In this document: positions 34,130 through 42,819 of the stretch, one piece after another
Layout of the letters: each line of letters begins with the position of its first letter
Position numbering within the stretch: the stretch's first letter is position 1
Assembly: GCA_003561495.1 (NCBI GenBank)
Contig: PWWM01000065.1
Location: 1-44,518 of the forward strand
Source: Gammaproteobacteria bacterium
Lineage (GTDB): Bacteria > Pseudomonadota > Gammaproteobacteria > Xanthomonadales > Wenzhouxiangellaceae
Direction: 5' to 3'
DNA: 44,518 bases
The notes under the pieces: model-generated
Databases searched by the model: none
What the model saw: only the letters and a program-made list of their open reading frames with translations
What the model was told of the DNA's origin: nothing
Program-made: the position numbers and the translations under genes

Positions 34130-34225
34130 CAAGATCAATCTTCGACCTGTCGAACCGGGAGTATTCCGGTCAGGCGGTAGAATGCTGCAATCAGGCCCAC
34201 ACAAGCCAGGCACGGGTTGGCTGAC

Positions 34226-37000
34226 ATGACTGATACCGAAAGCCGCTACTGGAAGGAACTCCGTCAACTGTTCCACGGCGCGCTGGCTTTGCCGGAAGGC
34301 CGGCGCCGGGAGTGGCTTGAGGAACAGTGTCCGGATTCACCCGAGCAGGTCGAGGAGGTGCTTGAATTGCTAAAGCGCCACGACACGGATGATGAGTGGG
34401 TCGATCGCGCGGTTTCCGGCATGGCCCGGGATGTGGATGCCCCTGATGCCGTGCCCGAGTCACGCCAGCTCGGGCCTTACCGAATCATCGAAGCACTCGG
34501 TCGCGGCGGCATGGGTACGGTCTACCTGGCCGAGCGCGACGATGATGAATACCATAGCCGCGTGGCCATCAAGCTGATCCGAGGCTTCCCCGGTGACGAA
34601 GCGCTGGAGCGGCTCAGGCGCGAGCGCCAGATCCTGGCCGATCTTTCCCATCCGAACATCGCGCGTCTGCTCGACGGCGGCAGCACCGAAGACGGTCAAC
34701 CCTATCTGGTCATGGAGCACATCGACGGGGCGCCGATCACGCAGTGGTGTCGCGAACAAAGGCTTGATCGCCACGCGCGCATCCGCTTGTTCTTGCCCGT
34801 GTGCGATGGTGTTCACTACGCCCACCAGAACCTGGTCATCCACCGCGACATCAAGCCGGGCAATGTGCTGGTCAACCGTGAAGGCCGCCCGATGTTGCTC
34901 GATTTCGGCATCGCCAAGCTGCTGTCGACCCCGACCGCCAGCGCGGAGCAGACCACCCGTTACTACACGCCGGGCTATGCGAGTCCCGAGCAGCTTGAAG
35001 GCCGGCCGGTGACCACCGCCTGTGATGTGTACAGCCTCGGTCGCCTGCTGCTGGCCGTGCTGGGTTTCGAGGACGATGCCAGGCGCCCCCCCGGACAGGA
35101 AACGCTGGGGCGAACGGTCTGGCAGCGCCAACTGCCGCGTGATCTGGCCGCCATCATCGATCAGTCCACGCGCACGGAGCCGGCAAAGCGCTACTCGTCG
35201 GTGGCTGCGCTCAAGGCCGATCTGGTCAATTACCTTCAAGGCAGGGCCGTGGATGCGGTCCCCAGCAGCTTCACCTATCGACTCGGCAAGTTCGTACTGC
35301 GCCATCGCGCCGCGGTGGCCGCGGCAGTGCTGGCGCTTGCTGTCACCGCTACCATGGCCTGGCAGTGGTTCGGCGAATATCAAAGCGCCCGGCTGGCCGA
35401 AGCGGCCGCCGCCCGCGAGGCACAGCATGCCGGCCAGGTGCTCGACTTTTTGATCGACATCATCGGTTCGGCTTCTCCCGAACAGTCGCTGGACCGCGAT
35501 GTGACCGTGGCCGAGGTGCTCGAGCGCGGTTACCGCACCCTGCAGGAAAGCCGCGGCCTTGAGCCGGCGCTCGAGTACCGTATGCTGCTGGCGCTCGGCG
35601 AGGTGTATCAACAACTTGAAGCCTACGACCAGGCCGACAAGCTGCTGGAACGCGCCGGTCAATCGACCGAGCCCGAAGTCCGTGCCCGTGCGTTGAGCCT
35701 GCTGGGGTACGTGCGAACTCGCCATCAGCGTTTTGACGAAGCTGAAGCGCCTCTTCGAAAAGGGCTGGCCATGATTGAGCAGGATGCCGACGTGTCGGCC
35801 GGCGCCCGCCTGAGCCTGCGCAACCACTGGGGGTTGTGGCTGTTGGAAACCGGTGACACCGAGGCGGCCCGAGCGCAGTTTTCAAGTGTGGTCGATGCGT
35901 CTCGCAAGCTGTCCGAGGAGGAAACAAGGACCGCCCGGTTTCTGCACAATCTCGCTCTGTCCGAACAGCGCCTGGGCCGGAACGAACCGGCCGCCGAGCT
36001 GTATCGCGAGGCCCTGGCGATCATGGAGCGCACCGTCGGCGAGTCGCATCCCGATTACGCGCTCAGCCAGCGCCTGCTGTCACAGATTCTCAGGCGCCTG
36101 GGCGACCACCGGGGCGCGCGCGAAGCCATCGAGCAGAGCGTGCAAACACGCATCAGGCTATTCGGCGAGGGTCACCCCGGCCTGCACGCCGACTACAACG
36201 AGCTGGCCAACGCCCATCACGACCTGGGCGAGTTCGAGGAAGCCATCGGTCTGTACGAAGCGGCGCTGGAGTGGATCGAAAGCCTGGACTCGGAATCCTT
36301 CGCTCGCGCCATTTATACCAACAACCTGGCCTCCGCCCACCGCGATCGTGGCGATCCCGAACGCGCCAGCCCGCTGTTTCGAAAATCCCTGGAGCTGCGT
36401 CGGGACATTCTGGGCGAGGAACACGCGTCGGTCGCCATCGCCTTGCACAATCTTGCCGGCAACCTTTTGATGGCCGGCGAACTGGATGAAGCCGAGGCGC
36501 TCATTGACGCGGCCATTGCCATGCGTATCCGGCTGTTTGGCGAGGATCACCAGGCCACCCAGTTTTCGCGTGCGCTGGCTGGCCGGCTGGCTGCACTTCA
36601 AGGCGATTTCCAACGCGCCGAGGATCGGCAACGCAATGCATTGAGCGCTATGGGCGAACACCTGCCCGATAACAATCTCTGGATGCTGACTGTGCGCGGG
36701 GATCTGGCCGGCACGCTGATCGAGCGCGGATCGCTGGAAGAGGCCGAGGCCATGCTGACCGAGACCATCGACCTGTACCGGGAAGCACTGGACCCGGACC
36801 ATCCGCTGGCCGCTGCCCTTGAAGTCGACCTGGCCCGAATCGAACTGCTCGACGGCCGCGCCGAATCGGCGCAGGAGCGACTGGCGCGAACAGCGCCTCT
36901 CCTGCAAGCCAGCATGGTGTCAGACTCCGAAGTACTGAGACAACTCGATTGTCTCCAGCAGGAACGCATCGAATGGAATTGCTGGCGGAATCATCCGTAA
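34226..37000 (+). CDS. Membrane Ser/Thr protein kinase with C-terminal TPR repeats
   Basis: A 924-residue Hanks-type kinase. Residues 1-70 are a helical region (YWKELRQLFHGAL...) typical of these kinases. The kinase domain (~83-350) is complete: GRGGMG loop, Lys116 in VAIKLIR, Glu133, HRDIKPGN with Asp208, DFG with Asp226 and the SPEQ activation end. A membrane helix (~360-380, RAAVAAAVLALAVTATMAW) leads to a long TPR region (many AxxLYREAL-type repeats) expected in the periplasm. I start at ATG 34226; TTG 34217 would add three residues. It precedes the ECF sigma gene by 71 bp, so kinase and sigma factor probably form one signalling unit. Confidence 0.9.
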   Translation: MTDTESRYWKELRQLFHGALALPEGRRREWLEEQCPDSPEQVEEVLELLKRHDTDDEWVDRAVSGMARDVDAPDAVPESRQLGPYRIIEALGRGGMGTVYLAERDDDEYHSRVAIKLIRGFPGDEALERLRRERQILADLSHPNIARLLDGGSTEDGQPYLVMEHIDGAPITQWCREQRLDRHARIRLFLPVCDGVHYAHQNLVIHRDIKPGNVLVNREGRPMLLDFGIAKLLSTPTASAEQTTRYYTPGYASPEQLEGRPVTTACDVYSLGRLLLAVLGFEDDARRPPGQETLGRTVWQRQLPRDLAAIIDQSTRTEPAKRYSSVAALKADLVNYLQGRAVDAVPSSFTYRLGKFVLRHRAAVAAAVLALAVTATMAWQWFGEYQSARLAEAAAAREAQHAGQVLDFLIDIIGSASPEQSLDRDVTVAEVLERGYRTLQESRGLEPALEYRMLLALGEVYQQLEAYDQADKLLERAGQSTEPEVRARALSLLGYVRTRHQRFDEAEAPLRKGLAMIEQDADVSAGARLSLRNHWGLWLLETGDTEAARAQFSSVVDASRKLSEEETRTARFLHNLALSEQRLGRNEPAAELYREALAIMERTVGESHPDYALSQRLLSQILRRLGDHRGAREAIEQSVQTRIRLFGEGHPGLHADYNELANAHHDLGEFEEAIGLYEAALEWIESLDSESFARAIYTNNLASAHRDRGDPERASPLFRKSLELRRDILGEEHASVAIALHNLAGNLLMAGELDEAEALIDAAIAMRIRLFGEDHQATQFSRALAGRLAALQGDFQRAEDRQRNALSAMGEHLPDNNLWMLTVRGDLAGTLIERGSLEEAEAMLTETIDLYREALDPDHPLAAALEVDLARIELLDGRAESAQERLARTAPLLQASMVSDSEVLRQLDCLQQERIEWNCWRNHP

Positions 37001-37071
37001 GAGGCGCCGGAAACAGCCGCCCTGTTCTGTTAGAGTCATGGCTTCCTGGAGTGCTTTCATGGTGACCGGCA

Positions 37072-37656
37072 ATGGCGCAGGATGCCACCCGTGATCAGGA
37101 CTGGGGGGAAATCACGCGCCTGTTGCACCATTGGCGAGCAGGCGATGAAGGTGCGCGCGAGCTGCTGATCCGGCGCGTCTACGATACCTTGCACCAGCTT
37201 GCCAACCGCCAGTTCGCGCGCGAGCGCGCCGGCCATACTCTCCAGCCCACCGCCCTGGTGCACGAGGTCTTCATGAACCTGGACGGCAGCAACGTCGACT
37301 GGCGCGACCGCAATCACTTCTACGCCACCGTGGCGCGCGCCATGCGGCGCTTGCTGGTCGATCACGCCCGGCGTCGCCAGCGCGCCATGCGCGGTGGTGA
37401 CCGGGTGCGTGTTGAACTGACCGGCTCAAAACTGGCCGCGCCGGAACCCCATGTCGATCTGCTGGCCCTGGATGAAGCGCTCGAGCGGCTGGCCGAGCAC
37501 AGTCCGCGCGCCGCCGAGATCATGGAACTGACCTACTTCGGCGGCCTGAACCGCGATGCCGTGGCCGAGGTGCTGGGCATCGGCGCCCGCACGGTCGACC
37601 GCGATCTCAGCCTGGCCCGCGCCTGGCTACGCCGCAAGCTGGAAGCCAACGTCTAA
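37072..37656 (+). CDS. ECF sigma factor (kinase-associated, ECF43-like)
   Basis: A 194-residue sigma-70 family protein with region 2 (ELLIRRVYDTLHQLANRQF, QPTALVHEVFMNL, RAMRRLLVDHARRRQR) and region 4 (LERLAEHSPRAAEIMELTYFGGLNRDAVAEVLGIGARTVDRDL). The TALVHEVF and VDHARRR forms are typical of ECF factors linked to Ser/Thr kinases rather than to anti-sigma factors. No anti-sigma gene is adjacent; the upstream kinase is the probable regulator, perhaps by phosphorylating the sigma factor, as described for related pairs. Confidence 0.88.
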   Translation: MAQDATRDQDWGEITRLLHHWRAGDEGARELLIRRVYDTLHQLANRQFARERAGHTLQPTALVHEVFMNLDGSNVDWRDRNHFYATVARAMRRLLVDHARRRQRAMRGGDRVRVELTGSKLAAPEPHVDLLALDEALERLAEHSPRAAEIMELTYFGGLNRDAVAEVLGIGARTVDRDLSLARAWLRRKLEANV

Positions 37657-37657
37657 A

Positions 37658-37702
37658 GCCGCCCGAGTTCGAGCGGGGGTTTGGGCGCATGACTCGGGTG
37701 GC
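37658..37702 (+). terminator. Hairpin after the ECF sigma gene
   Basis: GCCGCCCGAGT (37658-37668) pairs with ACTCGGGTGGC (37692-37702), one G-U pair, around a 23-nt loop, starting 2 bp after the sigma-factor stop. No T-run. Candidate terminator between convergent genes. Confidence 0.4.
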
Positions 37703-37780
37703 TGTTGGGCTCAAGGCCGCAGGTCGCGGTTACATCCCCGACGGTCGACCGTGAATTCATGCACACGGCCGGGTTCGATT

Positions 37781-39781
37781 TCAGGTTCTCGCCAGCTCAC
37801 TGCGTACCAGCTCGGCCAGGTAACGGCAGTAGCGGTCCAGATAGTTGAGTCCTTCGTCGCGGCCCGCCAGCCACGGGTTCATCAGGGTGTGGCGAAGCAG
37901 GAAGATGCTGTCGGCCTGGTCGCCGGAGTCGCCGGGATCTTCCACGAAGGTGGCCGGGTCCAGGCCGAGTTCAGTGACCAGGCGTTCGGCCACCGCCGAG
38001 CTCAGGGCCGAGCGATGCACCAGGGTGCGTGATCCGAAGAACTCGCGCTGGTGGATGTGCATGCCGCCGCCGACGCGCAGGTGGGCATAGATGCGTTTGC
38101 CGAAGGCGTTCATGGCGCCCAGGCTGCGGTTGCCTTCGGGGTTGATGGCCAGGCAGATCAGGTTGGTGTCGGGCTCGAAGGGCAGCACGATGCGGGCGAT
38201 GCCTTTCAGGTTCTGGCGCAACTCGTCGATGTGGTCGAAGAAGTACTCGTTGTTGCGAATGGTCTCGGCGCATAGCCGACCAAAGTGGTCATGATCCAGC
38301 GGCAGGACCTTGTGAGTGACCCAGACGCCGGCCGCGGCTGCACCCGGTTTGGAGCCTTCCAGGATGTACTGGCCGAGATTGCGGAAACGGCGTTCGTACT
38401 CGCGCTCGGCAGTCGATTCCTCGGGATCGAACACGTAGGCGGCCCGCTGGCTGATGAAATCGGTCATGCTGCGGTTGCGGGCCACGTAGGCGCCGCAGCC
38501 GAAGGGCACGTAACCGAGCTTGTGCGGGTCGACCGTGATCGAGTCGGCATGACGCAGGGCGGCGAAGGACTGGTAGACGGGCGCGGACGGAAAATGGGCG
38601 AATTGCTCGCGCAGGGTATCGTGCGACACCAGGCTGCCGTCGGCATGGCGAAAGATACTGGCCAGATAGCCGCCCCAGGCAGCATCGATGTGGATGCCGA
38701 AATCCAGGCCCTGGCGGCGCTGGCGCTGGCGGGCGGCAACGATGTCGTCGATGGGGTCGATGCTGCCGTACTCGGTGGTGCCGAGCACACCGATGACCGC
38801 GAGAACCGGCTGTTGATCACGACGGCATTCATCCAGTGCGCGATCCAGGGCCTGGCCATCCATGCGCATGCGTTCATCGACGGCGATGGTGTGCAGGTTG
38901 GCACTGCCCAGTCCGAGCAATTTCAGCGCCTTTTCCCACGAATAGTGGGCGGTGACCGGGACCATCACCTTTGGTGTGGCCAGGTCCGGGCGGCGCTGAT
39001 GGAACTCGGCCATGCCCAGCGTCTCGACCCGTTCGGATTCGATCAGGGCGGCCAGCTTGTGGGCCTGTGCCGGGCTGTGGTCGCGTTGGAGCTGGGCCAA
39101 CAACTCGCGACGCAGGTGGATGACCTGGTCGATGCCGAGATTGAATAACTGCCAGTCCGAGGCGCGCGCGAATTCGTCTTCCAGGCCGCTCAGTGATCCC
39201 ACCTCGACCTGGGCCTCGCGCAAGGCGCGGGCGGCGGCCAGCGGCCAGTAGCGTAATGCGCGCAGGTACCACAAGGCTTCGTCGTTGGCCAGCGTGCCGC
39301 CCGAGGTGACATGGCCCCAGGCACAGGGCTCGACCTTCGGATCGATGTTGAAACCGAACATGGTCGCCAGTTGCAACCCGACCTGCAGTTCGAGTTCCAG
39401 GGTGACCGGCGCGGCCTCATCGGTGACGTGGTTGGGGTTGTAAAGCGTGGTGACCAGTTGTGCGATCAGGCCCGGCAGCAGCAGATCCGAGGCCATGTGG
39501 CCGATGTAGCGTGGATTGAAGAACGGCGCCGAATTTTTCAGCCGCGCGCTCAGGCCATGCAGCTCGCTCTTCATGCGCCCGACAAATTCCTGAAAGTCGC
39601 GGTCGTAGCGGGCCATGACCGGAATTTGTGGCCGGTCCTCGGGGTGGACGTTGCGCCGCCAGTAGACATGGTCGCGCAGAAATTCCACCAGCACTTTCTC
39701 CAGCAGCTCGTCGTTTTCGGCGTAAGTGCCGAGAAACAGGGGGTGCAGCCAGCCCCGGGAATTGTTTTCGGGTTGGTTCAT
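37781..39781 (-). CDS. PLP-dependent amino acid decarboxylase, tyrosine-decarboxylase-like
   Basis: A 666-residue group II PLP decarboxylase, longer than the usual ~480. Signature parts: FNPRYIGHMASDLLLPG and TLYNPNHVTDEAAPVTLELE near the N-terminus, GHVTSGGTLANDEAL, HIDAAWGGY with the PLP-contacting Asp, and DPHKLGYVPFGCGA with the PLP lysine Lys421. The N-terminal motifs and length are closest to bacterial (Enterococcus-type) tyrosine decarboxylases, but the substrate cannot be decided. ATG 39781 gives MNQPENNSRGWLHPLF; an upstream start at 39838 adds a less plausible stretch. Divergent from the S9 peptidase gene across ~200 bp. No amine/amino acid antiporter gene lies next to it. Confidence 0.82.
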   Translation of the reverse strand: MNQPENNSRGWLHPLFLGTYAENDELLEKVLVEFLRDHVYWRRNVHPEDRPQIPVMARYDRDFQEFVGRMKSELHGLSARLKNSAPFFNPRYIGHMASDLLLPGLIAQLVTTLYNPNHVTDEAAPVTLELELQVGLQLATMFGFNIDPKVEPCAWGHVTSGGTLANDEALWYLRALRYWPLAAARALREAQVEVGSLSGLEDEFARASDWQLFNLGIDQVIHLRRELLAQLQRDHSPAQAHKLAALIESERVETLGMAEFHQRRPDLATPKVMVPVTAHYSWEKALKLLGLGSANLHTIAVDERMRMDGQALDRALDECRRDQQPVLAVIGVLGTTEYGSIDPIDDIVAARQRQRRQGLDFGIHIDAAWGGYLASIFRHADGSLVSHDTLREQFAHFPSAPVYQSFAALRHADSITVDPHKLGYVPFGCGAYVARNRSMTDFISQRAAYVFDPEESTAEREYERRFRNLGQYILEGSKPGAAAAGVWVTHKVLPLDHDHFGRLCAETIRNNEYFFDHIDELRQNLKGIARIVLPFEPDTNLICLAINPEGNRSLGAMNAFGKRIYAHLRVGGGMHIHQREFFGSRTLVHRSALSSAVAERLVTELGLDPATFVEDPGDSGDQADSIFLLRHTLMNPWLAGRDEGLNYLDRYCRYLAELVRSELART

Positions 39782-39983
39782 GGGATCTACAATTCGTTCA
39801 TCTCCAATCTCATTATCCGGCCGGTCGCCGATCCACATCGTTGACGACCGTCAAATTCCCGGCCTCGAGGGCCGGGCCCGGGAACAGCACGCCCATGACC
39901 TCTGGCCCATGACAGATCCCGCAATCTCCTGATAATTTGCCCCGATTGCTTCTGCCGTCATTCTCTTGTCAAGGAGTCCTTCC

Positions 39984-42734
39984 ATGTTCTCGCAACGATC
40001 TACCGCAATTTCTCTGGCCGGCCTGCTGTTGTGCCTGCCGCTTGTGCTCAAGGCCGAATCGGTCGAATCGCTGGCTTACCTGGACAATCTGCCGCCCCTG
40101 CTGGATCGCGAATTGTTCTTCGACGATGCCGAGATCTCCGGCGCCCAGATTTCACCCGATGGCCGCTACATGGCCTTCATGCGCCCCCACCAGGGGGTGC
40201 GCAATATCTGGCTCAAGAATATCGACCAGTCTTTCGATGAGGCCCGTCCGGTGACCGCCGATTCCAGGCCGGTGCCCGGGTACTTCTGGAGTCAGGACAG
40301 TGGTTACCTGCTCTATATTCAAGACCGCGACGGGGATGAGGATTTTCACGTTTGGGCGGTCGATCCCAGCGGCGAGCTCGATGCCGAGACCGAGGTCCCC
40401 GAAGCTCGCAACCTGACCGATCTGGATGGCGTGCGCGCCATGATCATCGCCGTGCCGCGCAACACCCCCGATCGGATCCTGGTGGGTCTCAACGATCGCG
40501 ATCCGGCCCTGCACGATGTCTACGCCGTGAGCATCAGCACCGGCGAGCGCGAGTTGCTGATCCAGAACGACCTCAATGTTGCCGGCTGGTCGGCCGACCT
40601 GGAAGGCCAGGTCCGTCTGGCCATGCGCCAGACCAGCGAAGGGGGCACCGAGATCCTCGAGGTCAACAACGGCGAGCTGGGTGAGGTGGTCTACGAATGC
40701 AGCTGGCTGGAAAGCTGCGGGCCGATGAACTTCCACCCGGATGGACAGTCGGTTTGGTTCATGTCCAACAAGGGTGAGGATGTCGACCTGACCGGTCTGT
40801 ATGAATTCAACCTGGAGACCCGTGAAAAGACATTGTTCGAGCGCGATCCGGAAGGCGAGGTGGATTTCGCCGGAGCGATTTTCCACCCGGAAGATGACCG
40901 ACTGCTGGCCACGGTTTATATCGGTGATCGGCCGAGAATCTATCCGCATGACGATGACTTTGCCGCCGACCTGGAATTCCTGCGCAGTGAATTGCCCGAA
41001 GGGCAGATCGGTTTGCCGTCCCAGACCCGTGACGGTCGCCTGGCCCTGGTCAGCCTGTCGCGTGATGTTGACCCCGGTACGGTCTACCTGTTTGATCGCG
41101 AGCAGCAAACCGTTGAAAAGCTTTACCGTTCCCGGCCCGAGATTCCGGTCGAACACATGGCCGAGATGCAGCCGATTCGCTATACCGCTCGCGATGGCCT
41201 GGAAATTCCCGGCTACCTGAGCCTGCCCAATGGCGTGCCGGCTGAAAATCTGGCGGTGGTTGCCCTGATCCACGGGGGGCCGTGGGCGCGCGACACCTGG
41301 GGCTACCGCGCCCAGGTCCAGTTTCTGACCAACCGCGGCTATGCCGTGTTCCAGCCCAACTTCCGTGCTTCCACCGGTTTCGGCAAGGACTTTCTCAATG
41401 CCGGCAACCTGGAGTGGGGCGATGCCATGCAGGATGACATCACCGATGGCGTCCAATACCTGGTCGAACAAGGCATCGCCGACCCGGAGCGTGTCTGCAT
41501 CATGGGCGGGTCTTATGGTGGTTACGCCACACTGGCGGGCATGGTGTTCACGCCGGATCTGTATGCCTGCGGGGTCAATATCGTCGGCGTGTCCAACCTG
41601 ATCACGCTGATCAACTCCATTCCGGCTTACTGGGGCCCGGCCCGCAAGATGTTCACCCTGCGCATGGGCGACCCGGACACGCCCGAGGGCCGCGCCCAGC
41701 TGGAGCGCCAGTCGCCGATCAACCATGTCGACAACATCAAGCGTCCGCTGCTGGTGATTCATGGCGCCAACGATCCGCGCGTGCGTCAGGCCGAGGCCGA
41801 CCAGATCGTGGTCGCCATGCGTGAGGCCGGACTGCCGGTGGAGTACATCGTGGCGCCGGATGAAGGTCACGGTTTCCGCGACCGCGAGAATCGCCTGGCC
41901 ATGTTTGCCCGCATTGAACAATTCCTGGCCGGCCACCTGGGTGGGCGTTACCAGGCCGAACGGCCCAAGCCCATCGCTGAACGTCTGGCTGCGATTACCG
42001 TGGATGTCGATACGGTCGAAGTCACTGACCTGGCGGACGAACTGGCCGCCGCCCGGACCCGGCCCTTGCCGACCGTGGATGCCGATCAGGTCGCCACCGG
42101 ACAGTTCGAATACCAGACTCGCCTCAGCATGGGTGGTGGCGAAATGAGCATCGACTCGAAGCGCAACATCCGTCACGACAGCGAAGATGATCGGACGGTA
42201 CTGGTGATCGAGTCTTCCAGCACGACGCCGATGGGAGAAGTCAGCGATCTGTACCGGATCGATGCCACCACCCTGCGCCCGATCAGCCGGGTTACGCGCC
42301 AGGGACCGGCCACCATCGAGATTGAATTCGACAGCCGCGAGATCACCGGCCAGATTGATGCCGGCGGCATGCAAATGCCGGTCCAGATCGACCTGGACGC
42401 CCCGGTTTTCGGTGGTGATGCCGGACTGGAGACCGTGTTGACCGCGCTGCCGCTGAGCGAAGGTTACCGCTCGCCGGTGCGCTTTGCCGAAGTCAGCATG
42501 CAGCAGCGAGTACGCTTTTTGCAGATCGAGGTGCAGGCACTCGAGACCATCGAAATCGCGGACGGTGAATTCCAGGCCTGGCCGGTCAAGCTCTCACCCC
42601 TGGATGGTGACGGCGGCGCTCAAACAATCTGGATCAGCGATGACGCACCGCGCATGCTGCTCAAGGCCTCAGGCCGCCTGCCGGCCGAAATGGGTGGCGC
42701 GGAATTTTTGACCGAACTGACCGGTTTCGAGTAG
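39984..42734 (+). CDS. Secreted S9-family prolyl oligopeptidase/acylaminoacyl peptidase with extra C-terminal domain
   Basis: A 916-residue exported serine peptidase. ATG 39984 has AAGGAG at 39971-39976 and begins a signal peptide (MFSQRSTAISLAGLLLCLPLVLKA). A seven-bladed propeller-like region (ISPDGRYMAFMR, FWSQDSGYLLY, NFHPDGQSVWFMS) leads to an alpha/beta-hydrolase with GGSYGGY (Ser510), GANDPRV (Asp597) and DEGHGF (His629): the triad is complete. About 260 residues beyond the usual S9 end (~655-916) form a beta-rich domain (FEYQTRLSMGGGEMS, LRPISRVTRQGPATIEIEF) resembling DUF3108-type proteins, an uncommon fusion. Confidence 0.88.
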   Translation: MFSQRSTAISLAGLLLCLPLVLKAESVESLAYLDNLPPLLDRELFFDDAEISGAQISPDGRYMAFMRPHQGVRNIWLKNIDQSFDEARPVTADSRPVPGYFWSQDSGYLLYIQDRDGDEDFHVWAVDPSGELDAETEVPEARNLTDLDGVRAMIIAVPRNTPDRILVGLNDRDPALHDVYAVSISTGERELLIQNDLNVAGWSADLEGQVRLAMRQTSEGGTEILEVNNGELGEVVYECSWLESCGPMNFHPDGQSVWFMSNKGEDVDLTGLYEFNLETREKTLFERDPEGEVDFAGAIFHPEDDRLLATVYIGDRPRIYPHDDDFAADLEFLRSELPEGQIGLPSQTRDGRLALVSLSRDVDPGTVYLFDREQQTVEKLYRSRPEIPVEHMAEMQPIRYTARDGLEIPGYLSLPNGVPAENLAVVALIHGGPWARDTWGYRAQVQFLTNRGYAVFQPNFRASTGFGKDFLNAGNLEWGDAMQDDITDGVQYLVEQGIADPERVCIMGGSYGGYATLAGMVFTPDLYACGVNIVGVSNLITLINSIPAYWGPARKMFTLRMGDPDTPEGRAQLERQSPINHVDNIKRPLLVIHGANDPRVRQAEADQIVVAMREAGLPVEYIVAPDEGHGFRDRENRLAMFARIEQFLAGHLGGRYQAERPKPIAERLAAITVDVDTVEVTDLADELAAARTRPLPTVDADQVATGQFEYQTRLSMGGGEMSIDSKRNIRHDSEDDRTVLVIESSSTTPMGEVSDLYRIDATTLRPISRVTRQGPATIEIEFDSREITGQIDAGGMQMPVQIDLDAPVFGGDAGLETVLTALPLSEGYRSPVRFAEVSMQQRVRFLQIEVQALETIEIADGEFQAWPVKLSPLDGDGGAQTIWISDDAPRMLLKASGRLPAEMGGAEFLTELTGFE

Positions 42735-42777
42735 CCCAGGACTTAACGATAGGGTTTCAGCGAGTCGTTTCGACCCG

Positions 42778-42806
42778 GGCCGGGCACCTGACTCAGGTGC
42801 CCGGCC
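42778..42806. terminator. Strong GC hairpin between convergent genes
   Basis: GGCCGGGCACCTGA (42778-42791), one base, then the exact complement (42793-42806); in practice an 11-bp stem with a 7-nt loop. It lies between the S9 peptidase stop (42734) and the end of the minus-strand DRFE gene (42820), and is followed by GTCAGTTT on the plus strand. Bidirectional terminator candidate. Confidence 0.7.
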
Positions 42807-42819
42807 TGTCAGTTTCGGA

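Noticed and set aside
40152..42374. 740-codon open frame on the minus strand, opposite the S9 peptidase
   Set aside because: It is the antisense shadow of a GC-rich gene: low-complexity Gly/His/Asp/Arg composition, no domain, no ribosome site, while the plus strand has a complete catalytic triad and signal peptide.
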